Part shown: positions 1 through 6,428 of the stretch, piece by piece
Numbering within the stretch: the stretch's first letter is position 1
Layout of the letters: the number at the start of each line of letters is the position of its first letter
Assembly: GCA_937891905.1 (NCBI GenBank)
Contig: CALATT010000088.1
Span: 1 to 10,688, forward strand
DNA from: an uncultured Bacteroidales bacterium
GTDB lineage: Bacteria; Bacteroidota; Bacteroidia; Bacteroidales; Paludibacteraceae
DNA length: 10,688 nt
Direction of reading: 5' to 3'
Made by a program: the position numbers and the translations under genes
Notes under the pieces: generated by a model
Told to the model about the DNA's origin: nothing
The model's database searches: none
What the model saw: only the letters and a program-made list of their open reading frames with translations

Positions 1-348
1 ATAATAAATCGAAAGATTATAGTTTGTTTTTTCAATAAATTCCTCAAGGGTAAGAACCACCGGGTTTCCTTCGCCGAATTTTCTCATAAGCTTTCCGCCA
101 ACGTTGTAAAAACGGTAAAGATTCTTTCCGTTTTCGTCTTTTCCCGCGGCGGTGAAAGCGACGTAATGGGCAATTCGCGGCTTTTTATAATACATAACGA
201 TGGCTTCTTTTGCGCCGTTTTCAAGAATTTCTTTCAATAGATATTCAATGCGGCTCTGGGGCTCTCCCGGCTCATAAGAAGCGCCAAGCATATTCATCAA
301 GTACATCTCATTTCTGCTCTGAGGTGCGCCAAGATCTGTGTAAGGCAT
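1..348 (-). CDS. Small phage protein with two PQSR motifs, 3' end beyond window
   Basis: An open frame of 116 codons runs from an ATG at 348 off the left edge with no stop. I chose this start because TAAGGAGGT lies 7 bases upstream of the ATG. The N-terminus carries two similar segments, APQSRNEMYLMNMLG (about residues 8-22) and EPQSRIEYLLKEILE (about 29-43), which look like an internal duplication. The rest is a mixed, soluble-looking sequence rich in Tyr, Lys and Glu, with no signal peptide or membrane segment. It directly follows a portal gene on the same strand, so it belongs to a phage structural or head-assembly module. From memory, PQSRNE-type N-termini occur on small Firmicutes phage proteins sometimes labelled head fiber protein; this is a weak recollection and the function is not established here. 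Confidence 0.72.
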   Translation of the reverse strand, partial: MPYTDLGAPQSRNEMYLMNMLGASYEPGEPQSRIEYLLKEILENGAKEAIVMYYKKPRIAHYVAFTAAGKDENGKNLYRFYNVGGKLMRKFGEGNPVVLTLEEFIEKTNYNLSIYY

Positions 349-354
349 CTTTTT

Positions 355-363
355 ACCTCCTTA
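355..363 (-). promoter_or_regulatory. Strong Shine-Dalgarno overlapping the portal stop codon
   Basis: On the minus strand TAAGGAGGT lies 7 bases before the ATG at 348. Its first three bases are the TAA stop of the upstream portal gene. Such a complete anti-16S match is typical of Firmicutes and their phages. None of the genes to the right of position 960 has a comparable site, which supports a different origin for the left end. Confidence 0.85.
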
Positions 364-963
364 TTCTTCAGTGACAGTTTTACTTTCATCTACAATATCA
401 ACATTAACTTTGCCAAGCTGATATTTTGAAGCATCCTCTGCATTAACCCAATTGAGCGATTGAAATCTTTTGCCCTCAAGCTCTGCCATTGGTCTAAGCC
501 CAAGTGCAACACGCTTTTCATTTTCAAAGAGCGCTCCTGTTGGTGCCAAAATCTCAATCATTGACAATGTTTGCTCCATTGTCATAAAGATAAGATCTTT
601 CGGATATAGCTCAACCTTGTTGCCAAATGCACGCTGCCTTGTTGTGAAGATCTTTTTTGTAAATTCCTGTGAAATGCTTATTATCAAAGGTTCAAGCACC
701 TTCTGATAAAATGCTTCATACTGCGCTTTAGTATAATCACCGGTAAGAATCGCAAGCGGCACCCCCCAGAATCTCAAGATCTTCTCATCAATGAATTTCA
801 AAGTATCCGCATCTACAATCTCAGCTTTTCTCTCTAGCGGCGTGAATTCTGCTTTAAGATCTAGCGGCAGGAATCCGCTTTCTGAATTCGCGAGCTTGCG
901 TTCCATCTCTTGGATGTTCTTCTCGATTTTGCCTTCATCTATCAGGGTGTTGTACTGCACCAC
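361..963 (-). CDS. Phage portal protein, HK97 type, C-terminal part only (truncated at the joint)
   Basis: The portal forms the dodecameric ring at the phage head vertex through which DNA is packaged and ejected. About 200 residues are visible; HK97-type portals are usually about 380-450 residues, so roughly half is missing at the N-terminus. The region around residues 67-92 (FWGVPLAILTGDYTKAQYEA) is the typical portal segment where the host-fold domain gives way to the stem, followed by FYQKVLEPLI and the ENEKR..LGLRPM segment near the end. The GTG at 963 is only the first possible start codon after the joint and not a real start. In this frame the sequence stays open a few codons further (V-N-G before V-V-Q) to a TAA at about 984, but this extension reads into DNA that encodes the HAD gene on the other strand. 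The stop overlaps the next gene's ribosome binding site, so the two phage genes form one operon. Confidence 0.82.
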   Translation of the reverse strand: MVQYNTLIDEGKIEKNIQEMERKLANSESGFLPLDLKAEFTPLERKAEIVDADTLKFIDEKILRFWGVPLAILTGDYTKAQYEAFYQKVLEPLIISISQEFTKKIFTTRQRAFGNKVELYPKDLIFMTMEQTLSMIEILAPTGALFENEKRVALGLRPMAELEGKRFQSLNWVNAEDASKYQLGKVNVDIVDESKTVTEE

Positions 964-975
964 GCCGTTTACTGC
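950..975. other. Joint between phage DNA and Bacteroidales-type chromosome
   Basis: To the left, minus-strand sequence encodes portal protein up to about 963. To the right, plus-strand sequence encodes a HAD phosphatase from about 962. Both genes are interrupted here and neither has its N-terminus. No integrase, attachment repeat, insertion-sequence end or target duplication is visible at the joint. A chimeric assembly is most likely; illegitimate recombination involving a decayed prophage is the alternative. The exact base cannot be fixed from sequence alone. Confidence 0.75.
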
Positions 976-1540
976 ATACGATGCTTATCTCAACGAAGGA
1001 CGCACAGGACAGTCCGTCATTCAAGAAGCCTCCAATATAGTGAATAAACCATGCACTGATCAACAGATAGAAGATATTTATCGCCAGAAAGCAGAAGCAT
1101 TCAAACGCATGCAACCCAATGGAGCACAACCCATGGATGGTATTAGAGAAGTGCTCTCTTTCTTACATGAGCAAAACATAAAAGTATGGGTAGTAACAGG
1201 TAGCGGACAATTATCCCTCTTTGCACAACTGAGCACACTACACCCTACGCTCTTTGTGCGCGAGCAACTCATCACTGCCTATGATGTAACGCATGGTAAA
1301 CCACACCCAGAACCTTATCTCAAGGCATGGGAACGGAGTGGCTTTAAGAAAGAAGAATGTTGTGTAGTAGAAAATGCACCATTGGGTGTCAGAGCGGCTA
1401 AAAGTGCAGGATTATTCACAATTGCTGTCAATACAGGCATCTTGGAGAATGAACGATTGAGCCAAGAAAAAGCAGATCTTGTTCTACCCAATATGCACGC
1501 ATTATTACAATGGTTTCAAGAGCACATGAAAGAAAAATAA
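962..1540 (+). CDS. HAD-superfamily phosphatase (beta-phosphoglucomutase-like), 5'-truncated
   Basis: About 192 C-terminal residues of a HAD-IA hydrolase, a family that removes phosphate from small metabolites. Visible are the cap-domain segment FTAYDAYLNEGRTG near the joint, motif II (VWVVTGSGQ, the Thr), motif III (HGKPHPEPYL, the Lys) and motif IV (CCVVENAPLGVRAAKSAG). Motif IV has Glu-Asn where many relatives have Glu-Asp, a variant I associate with Bacteroidales members. The first 30-40 residues, including the nucleophile motif DxDG, are absent because the reading frame enters phage DNA left of about 962. The frame happens to stay open back to 791, but those 57 codons are antisense to the portal gene and are not part of the protein. 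Substrate unknown. The gene ends at TAA (1538-1540), 30 bases before a terminator. Confidence 0.85.
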   Translation, partial: TPFTAYDAYLNEGRTGQSVIQEASNIVNKPCTDQQIEDIYRQKAEAFKRMQPNGAQPMDGIREVLSFLHEQNIKVWVVTGSGQLSLFAQLSTLHPTLFVREQLITAYDVTHGKPHPEPYLKAWERSGFKKEECCVVENAPLGVRAAKSAGLFTIAVNTGILENERLSQEKADLVLPNMHALLQWFQEHMKEK

Positions 1541-1570
1541 GTACCCCACACCTATTTACACATTATTACA

Positions 1571-1597
1571 AGGACTGCCAAAATGGCAGTCCTTTTT
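1571..1597 (+). terminator. Rho-independent terminator after the HAD gene
   Basis: AGGACTGCCA (1571-1580), an AAA loop and TGGCAGTCCT (1584-1593) form a perfect 10-bp stem followed by a T tract to 1597. It lies 30 bases after the HAD stop and separates that gene from clpB. Confidence 0.92.
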
Positions 1598-1628
1598 GTA
1601 TTGGAACATTGTTTGTAGGATATTTTGT

Positions 1629-1655
1629 GAGTTAATGAATTAATGAGTTAATGTT
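1629..1655. repeat. Short tandem TTAATGA-type array upstream of clpB
   Basis: Three near-copies of GTTAATGA/ATTAATGA lie head to tail between the terminator and the clpB start. The region is very AT-rich. A possible but weak promoter lies just before it: TTTG at 1595-1598 and TATTTTG at 1621-1627, with a 22-base gap and one base missing in the -7 element. Confidence 0.55.
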
Positions 1656-1695
1656 TAAGGAATTAAAGAATTTTTAATATAAAAACCATACAACT

Positions 1696-3819
1696 ATGAA
1701 CAAAAATCAAAACAACGAGAACTTAAACAGATTTGCTATTAACCTCTGCGAGCGCGCACGAGAAGGCAAGTTGGACCCCGTCATCGGTAGAGACGATGAG
1801 ATTAGACGCGTATTACAAATACTCAGTAGGCGAACCAAGAATAACCCTATTCTCATCGGCGAACCAGGTGTGGGCAAGACGGCTATCGCCGAAGGTTTAG
1901 CACACCGTATTATGCGCGGAGATGTGCCAGAAAACCTAAAAAAGAAACAAATCTACTCCCTGGACATGGGAGCCCTCATTGCTGGAGCCAAGTACCAAGG
2001 AGAATTTGAAGAGCGACTCAAAGGAGTGGTCAACGAAGTAGTTGCATCCAATGGCGAAATCATCCTTTTTATCGATGAGATACATACATTAGTGGGCGCA
2101 GGTAAATCCAGCGGTGCTATGGATGCTGCTAATATCCTCAAACCCGCACTCGCACGAGGAGACCTCAGAGCTATCGGCGCCACCACATTGGATGAATACC
2201 AAAAGTATTTCGAGGCAGATAAAGCACTCGAACGCCGTTTCCAAACCGTTATGGTGGACGAACCAGACGAAGCAGCAACAATCTCCATCTTGCGTGGACT
2301 CAAAGAGCGCTACGAAACACACCACAAAGTGCGTATCAATGATGACGCTATTATCGCTGCCGTCACACTCTCCACACGGTATATAACCGACCGCTTTCTA
2401 CCAGACAAAGCTATTGACCTCATTGACGAAGCAGCCTCTAAACTGCGATTGGAAGTGGATTCCAAACCAGAAGAGATAGATACACTCGACCGACAAATCA
2501 AGCAATTAGAGATCGAACGCGAGGCTGTCAAGAGAGATAAAGAACAAAGCGATAAAGTGCAAACAATTGAGAGCCAACTCAAAGAACTCAAACACCAATT
2601 GGACGAACTCAACGCACGCTGGAATAAAGAAAAAGGATATGTAGCTACCATCCAAAACGAGAAAGCACGCATTGAGCAAATGAAACGCGAGGCAGAGATA
2701 GCCGAACGAGAAGGAGATTACGGCAAAGTAGCAGAAATACGCTATAGCCGCTTGCAGCAAGCAGAGGCGAACATCAAAGCCGCACAAGATGCACTACACA
2801 CCATCGGCGCCGAGACACTTATCAAAGAGGAAGTGGACGAAGAGGACATAACCGAAGTGGTAGCACGATGGACAGGTATTCCTGTAACGAAAATGATGCA
2901 AACAGAACGAGAGAAACTGCTGCATTTAGAGGAAGAATTGCATAAACGCGTCATTGGACAAGAAGAAGCCATTGCAGCCGTTAGCGATGCTATCCGCCGT
3001 AGTCGTGCAGGATTGCAAGACCCCAAAAGACCTATCGGTAGTTTCATTTTCTTGGGTACAACAGGCGTCGGCAAAACAGAGTTAGCCAAAGCCCTCGCAG
3101 ATTATCTCTTCGATGATGAGAATATGATGACCCGTATTGATATGAGTGAATACCAAGAGAAATTCTCTGCCACTCGTCTTATCGGAGCCCCTCCGGGCTA
3201 TGTAGGTTACGACGAGGGAGGACAACTCACAGAGGCCATACGACGCAAACCCTACTCTGTGGTACTCTTTGACGAGATAGAAAAAGCACACCCAGATGTT
3301 TTTAATGTGCTGCTACAAGTATTGGACGACGGACGACTGACGGATAATAAAGGACGAGTTGTTAACTTCAAGAATACACTTATCATCCTCACCTCTAATT
3401 TGGGTTCTCAACTCATCAGGGAGAATGAGGAGAAGAATGTGGACCACGAAACCACTCGTATGCAAGTGTTAGAACTGCTACGCCAAACGATACGCCCTGA
3501 GTTTCTCAATCGCATAGACGAGACAATTATGTTCACGCCTTTAACTGAGAAACAGATACGCGATATTGTGGGCCTGCAGATTAGTCAAGTGCATGCAATG
3601 CTATCAGCCAATGGTATAGACCTTCGCGTCACAGACGATGCAATTGATTACATTGCGCAAGAAGGATTTGACCCACAGTTCGGTGCCCGTCCTGTCAAAC
3701 GCGCGCTACAACGATTGGTACTCAATGAACTGAGCAAAGCCATCATTGCAGGAAAAATCAACCATACACAACCCGTAATCGTTGAACTACAAAACGGCGA
3801 GTTAAAATTCAGAAACTAA
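1696..3819 (+). CDS. clpB: ClpB-type protein disaggregase lacking the N-terminal domain
   Basis: A cytoplasmic hexameric AAA+ chaperone that, with DnaK, threads polypeptides out of aggregates. First ATPase module: Walker A GEPGVGKT (residues 55-62), pore-loop KY (99-100), Walker B with DE in FIDEIH (125-130), arginine fingers in ALERRFQ. A coiled-coil middle domain spans about residues 255-375, marking ClpB rather than ClpA or ClpC. Second module: Walker A GTTGVGKT (454-461), Walker B LFDEIE (524-529), pore loop GYVG (501-504), RPEFLNRID sensor region. The protein is 707 residues against about 860 for the family. The two Walker lysines (61 and 460) are each about 151 residues earlier than I recall for E. 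coli ClpB, so only the substrate-binding N-domain is missing. An in-frame TAA at 1675-1677 and the terminator upstream exclude a longer start. The length resembles the short isoform E. coli makes from an internal start. Confidence 0.96.
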   Translation: MNKNQNNENLNRFAINLCERAREGKLDPVIGRDDEIRRVLQILSRRTKNNPILIGEPGVGKTAIAEGLAHRIMRGDVPENLKKKQIYSLDMGALIAGAKYQGEFEERLKGVVNEVVASNGEIILFIDEIHTLVGAGKSSGAMDAANILKPALARGDLRAIGATTLDEYQKYFEADKALERRFQTVMVDEPDEAATISILRGLKERYETHHKVRINDDAIIAAVTLSTRYITDRFLPDKAIDLIDEAASKLRLEVDSKPEEIDTLDRQIKQLEIEREAVKRDKEQSDKVQTIESQLKELKHQLDELNARWNKEKGYVATIQNEKARIEQMKREAEIAEREGDYGKVAEIRYSRLQQAEANIKAAQDALHTIGAETLIKEEVDEEDITEVVARWTGIPVTKMMQTEREKLLHLEEELHKRVIGQEEAIAAVSDAIRRSRAGLQDPKRPIGSFIFLGTTGVGKTELAKALADYLFDDENMMTRIDMSEYQEKFSATRLIGAPPGYVGYDEGGQLTEAIRRKPYSVVLFDEIEKAHPDVFNVLLQVLDDGRLTDNKGRVVNFKNTLIILTSNLGSQLIRENEEKNVDHETTRMQVLELLRQTIRPEFLNRIDETIMFTPLTEKQIRDIVGLQISQVHAMLSANGIDLRVTDDAIDYIAQEGFDPQFGARPVKRALQRLVLNELSKAIIAGKINHTQPVIVELQNGELKFRN

Positions 3820-3822
3820 CAA

Positions 3823-3848
3823 AAAAGGTGGTCATGCGACCACCTTTT
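3823..3848. terminator. Bidirectional terminator between clpB and the GH43 gene
   Basis: AAAAGGTGGTC (3823-3833), loop ATGC and GACCACCTTTT (3838-3848) form a perfect 11-bp stem. The A/T ends give a U run for transcripts arriving from either side. It starts 3 bases after the clpB stop and ends 3 bases before the stop of the convergent glycosidase. Confidence 0.92.
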
Positions 3849-3851
3849 GCT

Positions 3852-5330
3852 TTATTTAATCTCCATTTGGAACCAATCAACATCCAAATACCCTGCGTCG
3901 TTATCAGTACGCTTATAGGGCGAAGTGCTTTCCAAACACTCACGCACAGCGTACATGCCCACTTTAGCACCAATCCATGTACCAGCCACTGCTTGGAAAG
4001 GTTCGCAATGTTCTACCCATTCTTTGCCATCTTTGGATAAATAGAAACGACATAGATGTGTCTTGCTCACTTCTATCTTGGCATACCACCATTGACCATC
4101 ACCAGGGATTGGCATTGCGCAACTTTGACGGCCATGTACCACAAGCCCTGCTTGCTCTGCGTATTTGGCTTTCTTTCCTTGAGGGCGCGGCGTGAAACAT
4201 AAGCGTGCCGCTACCACAAAGGCCGTATTAGCTGGAATCTTACGCAATAATAGATTAGACGCATCTTGCACATTAGCAGCAGGATAAGTAAACAAACGCA
4301 GATAATTAGCCTGCGGATTACAATAGTAATATTGTGCTTTTCTATTACCGCTCCACTGCCAGTAAGGAGATAATTCTATACTATCAAACTCATCCTTTAT
4401 TATTGCAGCAATAGGCGCACTCGCAACTGATGGTTCTCCATTATTACCTATCACAGGCCAACCATCTTGCCAGCGAAGGGATTGCAGATGGACGATACGC
4501 CCTGCAGTACCCACATCTTGGAAATGATAGAATTTATCATCCACCCACGCCCCTTGATGAGGACCATTCACATCTGTTGAACCTTGTGATAATACTATTT
4601 TCTGCTCATAAGGCCCATATGGCGAATGGCTACGCAAGCATAACTGCCAACCGGTCTTCACGCCACCCGCAGGAGTAAAAATATAGTAATATCCATTTCG
4701 CTTATGAAACTTCGGTCCCTCGCATGTTGGATGGTCGGGATGTCCATCAAACACCAACCTACTCTCGCGAATGGTGGATAAACCATCTGCGGCTAATTCA
4801 CATACTGCCAACGCAGACTTAAAACCAGCACGACTTCCAGCAAATGCATGAACAAGATAACAGCGACCATCCTCATCCCATAATGGACAAGGATCAATCA
4901 GTCCTTTGCCTTTCTTGACCAATACGGCTGACTCCCATACACAAGGGATAGACCTCGTTTTCTCTGAACGGATGCAGAAAATACCAAAGTCCGGATCACC
5001 ATAATAAATATAGAAACGCCCATTATGGTAGCGTATAGCGGGGGCCCACACACCGCAACCCGCGGGACAAGCATCTAAATGTCCATATCCTGGCACGGTA
5101 TCTGGCAGAGCGGCATCGACTATCTGCCAATCAACACCATTGCGTGAGCGAAGGATTTGCAAACCTGGTGTACAAGCAAAAGTGCTGTAGGTCATATAGT
5201 AATCCTTACCCACACGAATCACATCTGGGTCCGAATAATCGTATGGCAAAATAGGATTAATCACCTCTTTTGCATAACCACTCATAAAAGGCAGTAAAAA
5301 TAATACTAATAGACGCAGACTCTTTTTCAT
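3852..5330 (-). CDS. Secreted glycoside hydrolase family 43 protein (arabinofuranosidase/xylosidase-like)
   Basis: A 492-residue exported enzyme, probably removing arabinose or xylose from plant or dietary glycans. The start at 5330 gives a clean signal peptide (MKKSLRLLVLFLLPFMSGYA, cleavage after about residue 20, no lipoprotein cysteine), so it should be periplasmic or released; the frame is open 32 codons further up, but that codes nothing sensible. Five-bladed propeller features: catalytic base Asp34 in YSDPDV, pKa-modulating Asp146 in LIDPCPLWDEDG, catalytic acid Glu204 in CEGPKF. A C-terminal beta-sandwich-like domain (about 310-492, from DEFDS to VDWFQMEIK) matches the accessory domain of GH43 enzymes such as subfamily 12; the subfamily is a guess. 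The start overlaps the stop of the upstream permease by 4 bases, so the pair is likely co-translated. No SusC/SusD pair is in the window. Confidence 0.9.
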   Translation of the reverse strand: MKKSLRLLVLFLLPFMSGYAKEVINPILPYDYSDPDVIRVGKDYYMTYSTFACTPGLQILRSRNGVDWQIVDAALPDTVPGYGHLDACPAGCGVWAPAIRYHNGRFYIYYGDPDFGIFCIRSEKTRSIPCVWESAVLVKKGKGLIDPCPLWDEDGRCYLVHAFAGSRAGFKSALAVCELAADGLSTIRESRLVFDGHPDHPTCEGPKFHKRNGYYYIFTPAGGVKTGWQLCLRSHSPYGPYEQKIVLSQGSTDVNGPHQGAWVDDKFYHFQDVGTAGRIVHLQSLRWQDGWPVIGNNGEPSVASAPIAAIIKDEFDSIELSPYWQWSGNRKAQYYYCNPQANYLRLFTYPAANVQDASNLLLRKIPANTAFVVAARLCFTPRPQGKKAKYAEQAGLVVHGRQSCAMPIPGDGQWWYAKIEVSKTHLCRFYLSKDGKEWVEHCEPFQAVAGTWIGAKVGMYAVRECLESTSPYKRTDNDAGYLDVDWFQMEIK

Positions 5331-6298
5331 ATAGTACTCTTTTTCATTATTATCCAAATGATGATAGGTGCGCCAAAGAGCGCGCTTACTGTAGAGATTG
5401 GCAATGGACTGGTAGCCAAAGAACATAATATATCACACGCCAGTAACAAACACGCACCTATAAGGGCAGAGAGCGGTATTGTATAGCGATGGTTCGATGA
5501 TTTAAGCACGCCGCGCGCGATATGAGGCACTGCCACGCCAATGAAAGCAATCGGTCCGCAGAAAGCAGTAACGCCTCCAGCCAACAAACCTGTTGCCAAT
5601 ACGATGAGCAGTCGAGTGCGACCTATATTGATACCTAATCCACGCGCGTAATCTTCGCCTAATAGCAGTCCGTTAAGCGGCTTGAGTACACAAAGAACTA
5701 TTATCAGTCCTACTATCACTACGCCTAATAAAAAAGGCATATCGCTCCAACCTACGCTATGGAGCGAACCTAATGTCCAAACAATGAATAACTTGAGCGA
5801 GTCAGGGTTGGAAAAATTCTGCAATACATTCACCAAAGCACTCGCTATCGAACCAAACATCATACCCACGATAAGCAAACTCACATTACTTGTCACGCGT
5901 TTGCTAACCGCCACCACCAGCAGCAGTACCAAAGTGGCACCGATACACGCAGCGAAAGGTAGTAAGAAAGCAGTATGCATCGTCGTGAGCAAAATAGAAC
6001 ACATCGTAATGAGTGCCACACCTAAGGTTGCACCAGAAGAAATACCAAGAGTGTATGGCCCTGCTAAAGGATTTCGAAAGAGCGTTTGCATCATGAGACC
6101 CGCAATAGAAAGCGCTATTCCGGCAATGATAGCCGTTAATGCCTTGGGTAAACGAATGTCGATAAGTATTTGTTCTTCTAAAGCAGACAAAGAACTCCCA
6201 AAAGGAGACAACCAAATAGAACCGCTGCATATATCTACAGCGAACAACACTACCCAAAAGGCCGTTAACAGAATAAATATTACGGTATTTCTATTCAT
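5327..6298 (-). CDS. FecCD/BtuC-family ABC transporter permease
   Basis: A 323-residue inner-membrane permease of the iron-siderophore, heme and cobalamin ABC importer family, with about 8-10 hydrophobic helices. Family hallmarks: IRLPKALTAIIAGIALSIAG, MQTLFRNPLAGPYTLGISSGA, then GLGINIGRTRLL, the FCGPIAFIGVAVPHIAR loop that docks the ATPase, and STVSALFGAPIIIWII at the end. I chose the start at 6298 (MNRNTVIF), which puts the first helix at the N-terminus as is usual; the extension to 6337 would lie inside the promoter. Neither the substrate-binding protein nor the ATPase is in the window; downstream is a GH43 gene instead. Cobalamin or an iron complex is the likely substrate, but sequence does not decide between them. 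Confidence 0.93.
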   Translation of the reverse strand: MNRNTVIFILLTAFWVVLFAVDICSGSIWLSPFGSSLSALEEQILIDIRLPKALTAIIAGIALSIAGLMMQTLFRNPLAGPYTLGISSGATLGVALITMCSILLTTMHTAFLLPFAACIGATLVLLLVVAVSKRVTSNVSLLIVGMMFGSIASALVNVLQNFSNPDSLKLFIVWTLGSLHSVGWSDMPFLLGVVIVGLIIVLCVLKPLNGLLLGEDYARGLGINIGRTRLLIVLATGLLAGGVTAFCGPIAFIGVAVPHIARGVLKSSNHRYTIPLSALIGACLLLACDILCSLATSPLPISTVSALFGAPIIIWIIMKKSTI

Positions 6299-6306
6299 AT
6301 AGGCTG

Positions 6307-6338
6307 CAAAGGTACACTTTTTTTTGCACATATCCAAA
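6307..6338 (-). promoter_or_regulatory. Bacteroidetes promoter for the permease-GH43 operon
   Basis: On the minus strand, TTTG (6338-6335), 20 bases, then TACCTTTG (6314-6307) matches the Bacteroides TTTG N19-21 TAnnTTTG consensus. Transcription would begin around 6299-6303, which leaves at most about 5 bases before the ATG at 6298. The transcript would be nearly leaderless. Confidence 0.82.
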
Positions 6339-6354
6339 AAAAGTAGTACCTTTG
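6323..6354 (+). promoter_or_regulatory. Bacteroidetes promoter for panB
   Basis: TTTG (6323-6326), 20 bases, then TACCTTTG (6347-6354) is a full match to the Bacteroides consensus. Transcription should begin about 6358-6361, giving a leader of about 70 bases. The -33 element lies between the -33 and -7 elements of the divergent promoter, so both cannot easily be occupied at once. Confidence 0.85.
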
Positions 6355-6382
6355 TGCTCGATTTCGTGATTTTTCACCTCTT

Positions 6383-6424
6383 CAACATTACACATTACAC
6401 ATTAAACATTCAACATTAAACACA
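6383..6424 (+). repeat. Short ACATTA-type repeat array in the panB leader
   Basis: Repeated units of 7-8 bases (ACATTAC, ACATTAA, ACATTCA) fill the untranslated leader up to just before the panB ATG. No ribosome binding site is seen. It resembles, in the opposite orientation, the TTAATGA array upstream of clpB. Confidence 0.6.
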
Positions 6425-6428
6425 TAAC

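Noticed and set aside
791..961. Upstream part of the open frame that continues into the HAD phosphatase
   Set aside because: It is antisense to a clear portal coding sequence and has no similarity to HAD N-termini; the required DxDG motif is missing. It is open by chance across the joint.
1629..1655. Heat-shock operator such as CIRCE upstream of clpB
   Set aside because: No 9-base inverted repeat with a 9-base spacer is present; only direct AT-rich repeats are seen.
3082..3291. Minus-strand frames inside clpB
   Set aside because: Shadows of the strongly conserved second ATPase module of ClpB.
5331..5426. Longer start for the GH43 protein
   Set aside because: The extra 32 residues precede a good signal peptide and lie in the permease coding region. 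The 4-base overlap start at 5330 is far more natural.
5682..6302. Plus-strand 206-codon frame
   Set aside because: It is antisense to the permease, which has clear family motifs, and has no recognisable domain.
6383..6424. Leader repeats as a CRISPR array
   Set aside because: Units are only 7-8 bases with no spacers and no cas genes.
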